From Rheum nobile (taxonomy: Eukaryota > Streptophyta > Magnoliopsida > Caryophyllales > Polygonaceae), in assembly GCA_027886185.1 (NCBI GenBank), contig WOAB01000593.1, positions 459,001-523,000 of the forward strand: DNA of 64,000 nt, written 5' to 3'. Position numbers and translations under genes: made by a program. This document shows, piece after piece, positions 9,633 through 20,868 of the stretch. Each line of letters begins with the position of its first letter. Position 1 is the first letter of the stretch. The notes under the pieces were generated by a model. It was not told where the DNA came from. It did not search any database and saw nothing but the letters and a program-made list of their open reading frames with translations.

Positions 9633-9977
9633 TTGGCAAAATGAGCGAAAAAGAAGAAGAGTGATTTTAGGATTTCTCATTATTTTTGGCGAGGCGTCAT
9701 AAGAAGAGGAGTCAAAGAAGGATTGTCGGGTAGGTCACTCTGGGAGACATAAGGAGTCATAGATGGAGGCTAGGATTAGAGGTTACTCACACTATTGGAT
9801 GTCCGGGTTAAGCTTGGGGGAAGTACTCTGCTTGCCCCTTAAGCTGTTGAGTATTGTTGAGTTGTGGATAAGTTTGGTGCCAGGAGCTTTGGCATGGGTT
9901 AGGTGACTCTTAGTTGGAGGATATGCTTCCTGAGACCTTGTGTGCTACATTGGAGGAGTGAACTTTCTTTTAGTTTA

Positions 9978-10013
9978 CTCGAGGACGAGCAAAGGTCTAA
10001 GCATGGGGGAATT
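9978..10013 (+). promoter_or_regulatory. ATH-1 terminal AGGA hairpin and polypurine tract
   Basis: CTCG-AGGA-CGAG (9978-9989), 15 bases, then GGGGGA at 10005-10010 directly before the 3' LTR. The stem is unrelated in sequence to the internal one (CATTG/CAATG), while loop and spacing are kept. Confidence 0.8.
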
Positions 10014-11406
10014 TGATAAGCACTACTTTGTAGGGCTTAAGTAAGAGTCATTAGAGGGTTTATTGGTGTCATTCGGGTAGATTTAGACACATTCATGTGT
10101 ATGGCGTTTGGAGGCGAAGTTTGGTGTTTTTGGAGGTGTTTAAGCTATTGTGGATATCTAGGAGACACTGAGGAAGGAAGCCACCAAGGAAAGACGCCAA
10201 AGGAGTGAAGAGACGAGTTGTGGAGCGGTGCGAGAGATTGCAAGGAAGAGCTTTGAAGAGGAGATGTTATTGGAGCCTTGCCGTACCCGCGCCGAAGACC
10301 ACCGCCCCTGCGGTGGAAGAAGCAGAAACCAGACAAGATTCTGGAGTCCCACCGCACCCAGCGGTGGGCACTGCCGCACCTGCGGCGAGGTCGTCCGAGA
10401 AGTAGACAGAAGCCACTGGAGAGCCACCGCACCCAGCGGTGGGATGCACCGCACCCGCGGTGGAGACGCGCTGAAGATATTTCCGAGTTTTTATTTCCCG
10501 TTTTATTTTATTTCCGAGACTTTGTTTCCAAGTTTGTTATTTTCTTTTCTTTATTTCCTTAGTATTTAAGTTAAGTTTAAGACTCTTTTAGAGATAATCT
10601 ATTCTCTAACCCTAGTTGTCACCTTTCTACGTTTTTGCTCTCACAAACCCTATGGAGAACTAAACCTCCATTGTTGCACTTGACAATTTGAAGCTAGCAA
10701 TTGATTGGTTGTGAGTTTTCTACTCTTGTTCGTTTTCCTATCTAGTTGGATTGATTCTTTTGTACTTGATTGATTATTGGTTCATGTTGATTTATCTAGA
10801 TTGATCACCTAGGTTTATTGATATCTTCCTAATTGTTAGGACTTGTGATTCTGGGTTTGGGTTGCATATCTAGTAGCAAGCACGATTGTTGCATATAGGG
10901 GATCCGAGCGCTTCATCGTGAGAGAGAGTTAATTGCATGCTTATAGTAACGGGTTGTTTCTATTGCATGTATCTTGTTGAATCCTTGTTTGATTGCTATT
11001 GCTTTATTGAGTCTTGAAGGTTTTCGGATTTGATTTGCTGATAAGTACTATTAGGGCTGGTAGAACTAATAGTTATCTATGATCGGGATAAGAACAACTA
11101 TAGGAATACTAAGAACTTGAGATTGATAGAATTCTGTGATCGACCTTTCTATTGTTGTGTGGATCTTTGTTAAGTGTGGCGCTTTTTCCCTTATTATTCT
11201 CAACCGTTATTTGCGAACTTGTGTACTTGCTTTGTTTACTTTGGTTACAAAAAACACAAACAAACCCCCCTAGTTCCTAGTCGGTGACGTGAATTACAAG
11301 AATAGATAAGCTGACTCTCTGTGGGATCGACCCTGACTTTCTTGCTATACTCTGTAGTAGGTACTTTAGGATTTCTTTGATAGGCATATGACTTTTAGCT
11401 CTGTCA
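10014..11406 (+). repeat. ATH-1 3' LTR
   Basis: Starts TGATAAGCACTACTTTGTAG and ends AGCTCTGTCA, followed by the target duplication ctagc. Nearly identical to the 5' LTR. Confidence 0.92.
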
Positions 11407-11411
11407 CTAGC

Positions 11412-12051
11412 CATCAATATGCATGAATTATTCAACAAAAATAAGAGATAAGATAACTTAATCTCAATGTCAAAATAATCCAAACGAAAGCTAGAACAAT
11501 AATACCATCTTCGAAATGCTAAAGCTGAAATCCCATCATGAAGTTCAATCCCTGTACGTGAGGTGCGGCAGAACCAAGCTCCAAACTAAAACAAAACTAA
11601 AGCTAAACCTAAGTTCAAAAGCAAAACTCAACTCCCCTAAAACTACGTAACTCCTCTCCTTTATCAAACCTACGTCACCCCCCTTTGAAAAGTCAAACCA
11701 ATCTTTTCTCTCCTCCACCAGATTGCACGCAGCTCCCCTTGTTCCAGTGGGCCGGCCCAGTTGAAGAAATCAGCAACTTAGCCTCCGTCCGCATGCTCCA
11801 AGCTGGTGTGACATTGCTTCATTTTGGGCCATGGCCCAACTTCTAATCCATATGTATATTGCTCATTGAAAATAGTCTCGTATCGCCTCCAAATTTGCAC
11901 CTAAAATACCTGAAATCACAAAAGTACGAGTATAGACTCCGAATACAAAATAATACAAAATTAACAATAAAAAGATATAAAATATGCATGCAAATGAACT
12001 ATTCTAATATGCAACTAGAATCCTAAAATATGTATAAATTAGGTGTTATCA
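11412..12051 (-). repeat. LARD 5' LTR, second part
   Basis: Continues the LTR interrupted at 4394 and ends with GGTGTTATCA at 12051, where the Tekay pol frame resumes. Confidence 0.85.
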
Positions 12052-14994
12052 CTATCTAGACGAGCCCAAGAAAGATGAACCTTCAATTCCTGATATTCCG
12101 GTTGTTTGTGAATATCCGGATGTCTTTCCGGAGGAGATTCCTGGTTTACCCCCGTATCGTGACGTAGAATTTACTATCGATCTCGAGCTTGGTACTGCGC
12201 CGATCTCTAAGGCACTGTACCGGATGGCTCCTCTTGAGATGCAAGAGTTGAAAAAGCAACTCGAAGATCTTCTTGAGAAGGGTTATATAAGGCCGAGTGC
12301 ATCGCCTTGGGGTGCTCCGGTCTTGTTCGTTAAGAAGAAGGATGGATCGTTCCGACTTTGTATCGACTATCGTGAGTTGAATAAGGTCACGATCAAGAAT
12401 AAGTATCCGTTGATGCTCTGTTGGATCAACTACAGGGAGCAAAGGTCTTTTTCAAAATCGATCTGAGGTCTGGTTACCATCAGCTCAGGATTCGTGAGGA
12501 GGATATTCCGAGGACTGCATTCCGGACGAGATATGGTCACTACGAGTTCGTAGTCATGCCATTTGGACTTACTAATGCTCCAACAGTCTTCATGGATCTG
12601 ATGCATCGATGTTTCCACCAATACTTGGATAAGTTTGTAGTGGTCTTCATCGACGACATTTTGATCTATTCCCCGAGTGAGGAGGTTCACGAGGAACATC
12701 TTCGGATTACTTTGTCAACCCTTAGACATAATCAATTGTACGCAAAGTTGTCTAAGTGTGACTTTTGGATCAAGGAAGTGGCTTTCTTAGGCCATGTGAT
12801 CAATGAGAATGGGGTTATGGTTGATCCCCAGAAGATTGAAGCAGTAGCCAATTGGAAGCGGCCTCAGAATGTGAAGGAGGTGCGCAGTTTTCTAGGACTC
12901 GCTGGATATTACAGACAGTTCGTGGAGGGATTTTCTAAGATCGCTCTACCCATGACTGGTCTGCTCCGCAAAGTCCATAAGAAGTTTGTCTGGGATGACA
13001 AGTGCGAGGCCTGTTTTCAAAAGCTGAAGCAATGTCTGACCTCCACACCAGTATTAGCGCTACCGGAAGGGATTGATGGTTATGTGGTCTATAGTGATGC
13101 TTCGAAGAGTGGTTTGGGATGTGTGCTAATGCAGAGGGGCAAAGTTATTGCATACGCATCCCGACAGTTGAAGACTTATGAAGCAAACTATCCGACGTAT
13201 GATCTGGAACTAGCAGCTGTAGTTTTTGCGCTGAAGATTTGAAGACACTATCTTTATGGTATAAGATGCCAAGTCTTCACCGATCACAAGAGTCTCAAAT
13301 ATATATTCACTCAGAAGGAGCTAAATATGAGACAACGTCGCTGGTTAGAGTTACTCAAAGACTACGACATCGAATTGCTGTATCATCCGGGCAAGGCTAA
13401 TGTAGTAGCCGATGCATTGAGCCAGAAGACGCCACACGAGACTATAGTGGCTTTACTCACTGCTCAGACCAAGCTAAACCAAGGGTTGTGCGACATTGAA
13501 GTCTTGTACGATCAACGTAGAGGATATCTGAGTATGCTGGAGATTCAGGCCACGCTACTTGATCAAATCAGGGAGAGACAAGTTGATGATGTAGTCTTGG
13601 TGAAGCTAAGCAGTGAAGTGATGGACGGGAAAGCTCCCGGTTTTGTGATTCAGGAAGATGGATCACTCGGGTTTCAGAACCGGATCTGTGTGCCTGACGT
13701 TGATGGTCTTCGCCAGTTGGTGATGAAGGAGGCCCATTCGTCAGCTTATTCTGTACATCCAGGCTCTAGCAAGATGTACAAGGACCTTAGGAAAAAGTTC
13801 TGGTGGCCCAACATGAAGTGGGATGTAGCAGAGTTTGTGGAGAAATGCTTGACTTGTCAGAAGGTCAAGATAGAACATTGTAGGCCAGGTGGTGAGTTGC
13901 TACCTCTTCCAGTGCCAGAATGGAAATGAGAAGATATTGCTATGGATTTCATCACTGGACTGCCAAAGACTCAAAGTCAAAAAGATGCTATATGGGTAAT
14001 CATTGACAGGCTCACGAAGAGTGCTCATTTCGTGGCTATCAAGTCAACATGGGGAACCCATAAGTTATCAGAAGTGTTTTTACACGAGATCATCCGTTTG
14101 CATGGTACTCCAAAGACCATTGTATCGGATCGTGATGGCTGATTCATGTCAAGATTCTGGAAAGAACTACATAAGGCCATGGGAACCGAGTTGAGATTCA
14201 GCACTGCGTTTCATCCTCAGACGGATGGACAGTCTGAGAGGACCATCCAGACCTTGTAAGATGTGCTAAGAGCTTGTACACTCGATCGTTCGACTAGCTG
14301 GGAGAACAGCCTGAGTCTGATTGAGTTCACATACAACAACAGTTGGCGTGCTACCATTAAGAGGGCTCCATTCGAGGCTTTGTACGTTCGAAGGTGCAGA
14401 TCTCCGATTTGTTGGGATGAAAATGCCGACAAGGTTCTGCTCGGACCGGAGTTAGTCGAAAGGACTACCTCGGACATTGCTTTGATAAGACAAAAGATGT
14501 TGACAGCTCAGAGTCGACAGAAGTCTTACGCAGATCTGAAGCGTAGGAATGTTGAGTTTGAGGTTGGTGACAAGGTGTTTGTCAGAGTGTCGCCATCCAA
14601 GGGTGTGTTTAGGTTTGGTAAGCGTGGAAAGCTTAACCCTCGCTACGTGGGACCATTTGGGATCCTTGATAGAGTGGGGTCTCTAGCGTATCATTTGGCA
14701 TTGCCGCCATCGGCACATCCAATGCATAACGTGTTCCACGTATCTTTGTTGAGGAAGTACGTGCCAGATGAGTCTCATGTGCTGAGTTATGATGACATCG
14801 AGATTCAGACAAATGGTACCTACGAGGAGATACCGGTGTGTATTCTCGAAAGCCGTGAGAAGCAGTTACGGAACAAGGTGGTACCATTGGTACGGATTTT
14901 GTGGTCCAAGTCAGGAACTGAAGAAGTTACTTGGGAAACCTGGGAAACGGAGGCGGATATGCTTAGACGTTTTCCCGAGCTATTTTCGGCCTAG
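12052..14994 (+). pseudogene. pol: Tekay chromovirus pol: reverse transcriptase, RNase H, integrase, chromodomain (decayed)
   Basis: The 5' part of the gene lies beyond the LARD, left of the window. In order: reverse transcriptase (12052-12740; VKKKDGSFRLCIDYRELNKV, catalytic FIDDILIYS), RNase H (about 13080-13400; YSDASKSGLGCVLMQ), integrase zinc finger (HPGSSKMYK...CLTCQKVK), catalytic core (AMDFITGLP, IVSDRDG, QSERT), a GPF module, and a C-terminal chromodomain (about 14820-14990). Defects: one frameshift near 12415, and stops at 13240 (TGA), 13927 (TGA), 14140 (TGA, beside the second catalytic Asp) and 14257 (TAA). Most look like Trp or Arg codons changed by C-to-T type mutation, as expected for a methylated old copy. 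Confidence 0.92.
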
Positions 14995-15100
14995 TTTCGG
15001 GGTAGAAACCTTTTTAAGGGGGTAGTGTTGTAACGCCTCGCTTTTCCTTGGTTTATTCGGCCAAGTTTCGGGGTCGAAACTTTTTATAAGGGGGAGGTGA
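14995..15100 (+). promoter_or_regulatory. Tandemly duplicated Tekay polypurine tract region
   Basis: A block (gtttcgggg..gaaac..AAGGGGG) occurs at 14994-15022 and again at 15065-15096, about 71 bases apart. The first is followed by TGTAACGCC at 15029, an LTR-start look-alike; the second by the true LTR start TGTAATACCCC at 15101. Confidence 0.65.
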
Positions 15101-17494
15101 TGTAATACCCCTTATTTTAGTAAAGAGTATTTTGGTAAGTTTTCCAAACACTCGTATTGTAGTCGAATTATTTTCAGAGAAGTTCAGACTTTTTGTTAAA
15201 TACTTGATCTCCGTAATAATTCCTTGAGTGGAATAAAATACATTCGACGTATTTTTGGGGTTTATAATAATTGTTCGGGTACGAATATATTTAACCATGG
15301 GTTAAAACCCGTACCCATAATTCTTCCCGGTCAAAAGTGGGCTTCCCGGTCAAAGAATGGGCAAAAGGCACAAAAAGTTACCTTGACCGCACCTGCGGTC
15401 ATACCCACCGCACCCCGCAGTCAGGAATTGGTCGCCACCGCACCCTGCGGTAAGACCCACCGCACCCGCGCCGTCATGATTCCTTTTCTGCTCCGCCGAA
15501 CGTCGCCTGAGCTGCTTGCCGTTTCGGTCGGCTTTGAGGTGGTGTGGGAGGTGCCAGCTGGGCTCCTTGCTTGGCCTATAAAAGGAGGATGCTTGAAGGA
15601 GGAAGACAGCTCCAATCTCTCTCTCTCTCTCTCCAATCTCTCTCTCTCGTTCCATTATCGCCGGAGTTGCAAGCTTTCGCCGGAGTTCTTCAAGGTCGTC
15701 GCCGGAGCTACCAAAGGAGGAAGAGGTGCTCTCAAGGTGGTACTTGGGTGGTCCAGGGAATCCAAAAGTCGGAGCCACCACGAGTCGAGCCCCCATCGTC
15801 TTCCCCGGTGAGTTGTCGTCGTCGTCGTCTCGCCTCTGTAGCCTTGCCTCACCCGCGGTCAAGCCGCCGCACCCACGGTGGGCCTGGGCGTGTGTGGTTG
15901 TGGCTTGGGCTTTGTGATCTCGTTTGGGACTTTCGTTCCTTCGATTTCGTTCATTTTTCTATAGATTCGTACTATTTATTGTCGAATCTAACTTAGGGTT
16001 TCGTTATGGGTCGTTCCGTAGGAAATCATAATCTGAGTTCTTCCTCGTTTCGGACCCGGAAACCTGTCATCTCGAGCTTTGTCTAAATCTAAGGCAAGTG
16101 GCGGTTCACTCTTGCTTATCATTCCATATTTATATTAATTATCAATTGTTTAATTGTTAATTAATTTGGGATGAATATTGTTTTCGTCTGGGAACAGTTT
16201 TGATAACTGTATGTGATTTAAAAAGAGATATTATAATAGGTTGTATATATTGCTAGAAACAACGCTATTATATATATATGATTGAAATACAGATATTATA
16301 ATAGGTTGTATATACTGCTAGAAACAACGCTATTATATCTGTTATTGGCCTCGATGGCTTTGATGTGAATTATTGCTCTTATGTTTTAACTGTTTAGTTA
16401 GAACGAGTATTCGTATGAACACTATGTACCTTGCGAGGTTTAGTGGTTTCTTGATAATGGTGCTAGGAGGATTTTCCCTAGTATCTTCGGTCATGACCTT
16501 ACCCTTACTCAGGATATGTGCACACAGCTGGTGCCGCCATTTGGGATGTATTCCCTGGGATGTATTCCCTTTGATATCTCTTGTGAGGAGATCCGATATC
16601 TCTTGTGAAGAGATCTTAAAAGCTTATAACGTAAGATGTACGTTTTGGAATTTAATAAGATAAGTGCTTTAGTGCACATAATTAATATACCCTCAAGCGA
16701 GTAGTGCAACTAAGAGAGTAGTGCAACTAGGAAACTCGTCTAGACTTTGATCAGAGTAAAGTTCTCTTTCCAATCTGAATTCGCATTGTGCGGTGAGGTT
16801 GGTCGTGAACCGAAACACCAAGTCAGTTTTAAAACGCTTGTGTGAAATTGATGTTCCCAAGCACTTGTCATACTTTCCGATAAGACTCAACCTTTTGAAG
16901 TCTTCTCTTCATATGTTTCCGTAAGACTCATTCTTTCAGAGTCCTTTCTCTTGATCATACATTTTCGTATATTTCAGTAGGAGTATGGTGGTTGACTATC
17001 GTCATCGACTTTTATTCGAGAAGCGATGAGTCTAACCTAATACGACTACTTAGAATCTTTCTGTTTTACCCTTGCATAGTCTTTCATTAGACTAACCAAC
17101 CGGTTATATTCCCTTGCATGGTTGGCTGGTGTCATCCGTCTCATACGACACATCAGATAAACTGCAGTTCCGATGAAGGCTAGAAACGACAATGATGGCA
17201 GTTGGAATTTTGAAGAGTTTTACCAGGTTGAGATTCCTTGGTGGGTGATCGTTTAGATCAAGACCCTTGTGTCCTTTATGTATTAAGACTTCCGCTGTAA
17301 TATATTTGATTATGTATTTTGAATCATGGATGTAATTCCGAAACATTTGCTTTAATCAAAAGTTATGATATTTTGTATTATAATTGTTGTTTTATGATTT
17401 ATATAAACGAGTTAAGCCTAGGGTGGCTTCGGATGTGAAATCCGAGGTTATTGGCGGTAATACCTTTCAAGGATATATATTTGGGGGTGTTACA
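15101..17494 (+). repeat. Tekay 3' LTR
   Basis: Starts TGTAATACCCC after the purine tract and ends GGGGGTGTTACA, typical of Tekay LTRs. Length 2394 bp. A TATAAAAG box at 15577-15584 would start the element RNA. Micro-palindromes lie at 15385-15480, for example GACCGC-ACCT-GCGGTC at 15385-15400, and CT-rich runs at 15610-15650. The matching 5' LTR is outside the window. Confidence 0.88.
15577..15584 (+). promoter_or_regulatory. TATA box of the Tekay LTR
   Basis: TATAAAAG about 475 bases into the LTR, followed by a CT-rich leader; usual layout for an RNA polymerase II retrotransposon promoter. Confidence 0.6.
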
Positions 17495-18533
17495 GTAAGC
17501 TCAGGAATAGATAGGCTCATGCAATACTTAACAACTAGTCAGTACTCGACATGCAATCAATTCTCTCTACAATAAACTATTCCAACCAGTTCTAGAATAT
17601 CGTAGTTACTACTCTGAATTAGGGATGAACAATATTAATCTCAACAAGTTGACTAGATTAGGGGAACCAACACTATAGATAATACCAATCTCAACAAGTT
17701 TGTCAGGCTAGGGAAACCAATACTAATAATACTAATCACAACAAAATGGTGAACTAGATAAACCAATAGAATTCAAAACCCCAATCCTGCAGTATGAATA
17801 ATACCCATAACTACTAGTTGATCAGGCTAAAAAAATCAATAAAACTCAATGAGATGAAGAACAAGAGAATCAATAACATTCAAGGATAGAGTAAAGGAAT
17901 AATATCACAATCAAATTCAAACCAAGGCTTCAATTGTCTAGCCAAAAACAAAACAAAGATAAAAACAAAGAAAAGGGAAAAGAGGAAGAAGGAGAAAAAC
18001 GAACTCTCCAATCTGATGTTCTAAAGGCAGAATATAAAGACTTAGCAAAACCTAATTTCAAAGATAACGATAATCTCCTAAAATATAATAAAGGGAATAA
18101 AAGGAAATAAAATAAAAGGAAATAAAATAAAATAAATAAAAGATCTCGGACGAAAATCTCGAAACGCGCCACGCATGGATTCGCGACCGCGGTTTGCTCT
18201 CTGTAACCTTGCAGCTGCTTCGTCGCCAATCCGCTACCGCGGAAATATTTCCGCGCCTGCGGATCTTCCTGGTAAACCGCGACCGCGGTTTTGTTCACCG
18301 CGACCGCGGTTTTGTTCACCGCGACCGCGGTTTTGGCTCTGTTGCTCTTCCGCGCTCGCGGCCTTCGCTCGGTGGCTTCCTACTCCTAATGCTTCATTAC
18401 TTCACCAAAATCCTCCATTTAGCCACTTCTTCTCTACAACTCCATTATCCTAAATTGTCTACTAAACCCACACAAATGGTACCTAAATCCTAGTAACAGC
18501 TCCTAGTTACGCACTACAAAGTAGAGCGTATCA
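17495..18533 (-). repeat. Athila-type LTR fragment
   Basis: On the minus strand it begins at 18533 with TGATACGCTCTAC, the Athila LTR start, and folds as CGC-t-CTAC-TTT-GTAG-t-GCG. It is cut at 17494 by the Tekay insertion, so the rest lies left of the window. It holds three exact copies of an AACCGCGACCGCGGTT-type palindrome near 18275-18340. No primer site or purine tract adjoins it, so it may be a solo LTR. Confidence 0.65.
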
Positions 18534-19127
18534 CCAGTCTTTTTAGGGTTACAAGAGTACTATGTATACTTTTTTTTTGTTCGTACCCTAATGTAATATG
18601 AATTCTTCCTCCATCAATAAAATCAGTTATCCAATGCCCGTGGATATAGCTAACACTTCGTTAGTGAACAACGTAAATCTGTGTTTTTCTTTGTGTTTTA
18701 TGTTAGTCTTTTTCACATCCTTTATAACATCTTGTTCGTATGGACACTTGTGCAGCCCTAAGATTTTCGCTATCAAGGGGAATACCACCGGTTTCAAGTC
18801 TAAGGAAAGAGAACAAGGTTGAGGAACCAAACCAACAAGTGAAGATTGGAGACGATCATCACGTATCAGAGGTACATCTAGCAACAACTACGTACCAATG
18901 GTTCTGGTAATTAAATTTATCAATTAAAATTCAAAATTTCCTATGAAAAATGACAAAAATTGGAATTGCTACCAAAAACCAATTAGGAAAAAAAATGACG
19001 GTGCCTCTTAGCTTGCATGTGAAATTTGTAATCATCCTTGTAAGGACCAACCACATTTGTTCACCGATTGTCCTTTGTCCTTTAACACTCCATATAATAT
19101 ATCTAGTGAATGAGAACAGCACCATAT
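18534..19127. other. Probable Copia LTR remnant and unassigned AT-rich DNA
   Basis: 18580-18720 has the look of the 3' part of a plant Copia LTR: an AATAAA signal (18617) followed by a block with GTGGATATAGC and ACGTAAATCTGTGT that I associate with Copia LTR ends. I see no primer site or gene after it. 18900-19127 is AT-rich and unassigned. Confidence 0.35.
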
Positions 19128-19136
19128 TTTTTATTA

Positions 19137-19377
19137 CAGGAATTCCGCAAGGTAACCCTCAGGTTTTGCAAATTCCACGAGGTGTCCACAGATTTTGACT
19201 ATTTTGCGTGGTAATCCTGAGTTTTTTAAAAAGTCCAACAAATGGCCCTCCGTTATCTCCACTGTTAAATATCAGTTAAATCATTATTTATTTTGAAAAA
19301 TAAAATAAAATTTGTTATCATTTAATTTTTAAAAGAAAAGGAAAAAAAATACATGGCAACAACCACTAATTAGTAAT
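19137..19377 (+). repeat. MULE left terminal inverted repeat
   Basis: About 240 bases, matching the reverse complement of 20869-21102 with scattered differences and small gaps. Confidence 0.85.
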
Positions 19378-19380
19378 TAA

Positions 19381-20130
19381 CGGCCTTCTTTGCGTGTGGT
19401 CTTTGGTGGCTTTGGAAATGGCGGAACGAGAAGGTGTTCTCTGGTAAGAAGTTTCAGGGGTGTATGGTCTCTTTTGTGAGGAGCTATGCCCGCCATTATG
19501 ATATTGCTATGGCTTCCTTGGAGCTTGGTAGCGAGGTGCCGCGGTCTAGAACCGAGTCCCTTATTTGCTGGGAGCGCCCTCCTGTTGACTGGGTTAAAAT
19601 TAATATTGATGGTGCTATGAGTGATCTTCGTGTGTCGTCCGCTGGTGGTGTGATTCGTGATTCTGATGGCCGATGGGTGTGTGGATTCGTTCATCATATT
19701 GGGAGTTGCTTTGTGCCTACCACTGAGCTGTGGGGCATCCTGCATGGCCTTCGGATTGCCTGGGATCGTGGATTTAGAAGAGTGATATTTGAGTCGGATT
19801 CTTTGCTGGCTATTTCCTTGATTAATTCTGTTGTTGATCGATGTCATCCCCTTTCTAGCCTGGTTCTCCAATGCCAAGGCTTTCTTCGTAGGGACTGGTT
19901 TATTTAGTTCCGTCACATTTTTCAGAAGACGAATGTTGTCGCCGACCACTTAGCTTGTCTTGCTCTTTCCTTTCCTTTCGGTTGTCACTTTCTTTGTTCT
20001 TGTCCGGCCAGTGTGGCCTCTTTTATTTCGGATGATTGTCGGGGACGTGCTTTCCCTCGTATGACTTTGTAGGTTTGCTTTGTTTTCAATAAGATTCTGA
20101 AGGGTGCTGCCCCTTCTTCCACCAAAAAAA
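19381..20130 (+). mobile_element. 5'-truncated LINE (RNase H-bearing 3' end) inside the MULE
   Basis: Ends with a short A run at 20124-20130 and is flanked by a 9-bp duplication agtaattaa (19372-19380 and 20131-20139). Only the last 750 bases are present, as is usual after incomplete target-primed reverse transcription. The left duplication overlaps the inner end of the MULE inverted repeat. Confidence 0.85.
19383..20072 (+). pseudogene. LINE RNase H domain (C-terminal ORF2 fragment)
   Basis: Open at its 5' truncation, with the LINE-type lead-in WWLWKWRNEKVF, then an RNase H fold: VKINIDGAMSD (first Asp), TELWGILHGLRIAWDRG (Glu), FESDSLLAI (Asp), NVVADHLA (last Asp). In LINEs this domain removes the RNA strand of the hybrid. 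An in-frame TAG at 19905-19907 cuts it before the last motif; the original stop is TAG 20070-20072. Plant L1-like elements commonly carry this extra domain. Confidence 0.85.
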
Positions 20131-20139
20131 AGTAATTAA

Positions 20140-20868
20140 AAAAACAAAAAAAACAAATTTGCTATGTTCCCATCTAGAGTCACCGAACAGTGGAGAGAGC
20201 TTCACACCACCAAACACCATGTTCCCATCTGATTCATGATCTACTTTCCTTCATTTATCTGAAACTGATTATAGATTCACAAGTTTGCTATTTTCAACTT
20301 GGTGGCTTACTCATCAATTATTTATAACAGGCTAAATGCACATATTTCTAGCAAAGCAGATAGTTGGCTGAAGAACAACCAACTCTCTCTGCAGGTAGAA
20401 GGAGCTTGATGCGAATGTTAGAATCCAACGCAATACCAATTTAACTAAAAGCAAGAATCTCCATCAAACCCCCAAATTACATGAACCCTAAATCTCAAAA
20501 AATCACAAAAATCAACTATATACTGAAATGTGTACATGGCCTTGTAGTAATCCGACGAACATCCCTTCTTGTTCACGAAGAAGCCCTCCACCACTCTCGT
20601 CGCAAGCAACCACCATCGTCGCAAGCAACCACCATCGTCGCAAGCAATCGCAGTCGCCCTCCTGGCGTCGTCATGGTCCTGGCGGCCTCCCGCTCCCGGC
20701 GTCGTCTCTCTCCCAGAGTCATCCCTCTCCCGCATCGTCCCTCTCTACGTCTTCCCAATCCCGGCATAATCTCGCTGAAGTCGGTGTCGCTGAAGTGGTG
20801 TGAAGCTCTCTTCACTGTTCGGTGACTCCAACGAGCAAAGAAAATCGGTAGGTTTTTTTGCTTTTTTT
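20140..20868. other. MULE interior, possibly captured gene sequence
   Basis: A GC-rich stretch (20570-20820), arginine/proline-rich on the plus strand and arginine/glycine-rich on the minus, within AT-rich DNA. It contains two and a half copies of a 19-bp unit gtcgcaagcaaccaccatc at about 20599-20650. The abrupt composition change is typical of Pack-MULE cargo, but no protein family is recognisable. Confidence 0.35.

Larger units (their letters stand above)
4395..11406 (+). mobile_element. ATH-1: complete non-autonomous Athila-like LTR retrotransposon
   Basis: LTRs 4395-5788 (1394 bp) and 10014-11406 (1393 bp) are nearly identical, with TGATAA...TGTCA ends, and the element is flanked by 5-bp copies ctagc at 4390-4394 and 11407-11411. 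Inside are a tRNA-Asp primer site, a gag frame of 621 codons, a protease frame broken by a stop, and 1.4 kb of structured non-coding DNA. No reverse transcriptase, RNase H, integrase or env-like gene is present. It therefore has to be mobilised by another Athila. Near-identical LTRs and a perfect target duplication indicate a young insertion. Confidence 0.93.
1..12051 (-). mobile_element. LARD-type non-autonomous LTR retrotransposon, split by a nested Athila element
   Basis: Two copies of one long LTR (1-863, cut by the window edge, and 3600-4394 continued at 11412-12051) flank a 2.7-kb internal region without gag or pol. The LTR has TGAT...ATCA ends. The minus strand is sense: a primer site lies directly inside the LTR at 3576-3593 and a purine tract adjoins the other LTR near 864. 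The visible LTR parts differ at only about ten sites in 860 bases, so insertion was fairly recent. The element lies inside a Tekay pol gene, which resumes at 12052; the other flank and its target duplication are outside the window. It would need proteins from an autonomous relative, most likely Athila, which shares its primer site and 3' modules. Confidence 0.85.

Noticed and set aside
20599..20650. Short tandem repeats resembling a CRISPR array
   Set aside because: The 19-bp units are directly adjacent without spacers, and the genome is plant nuclear DNA.
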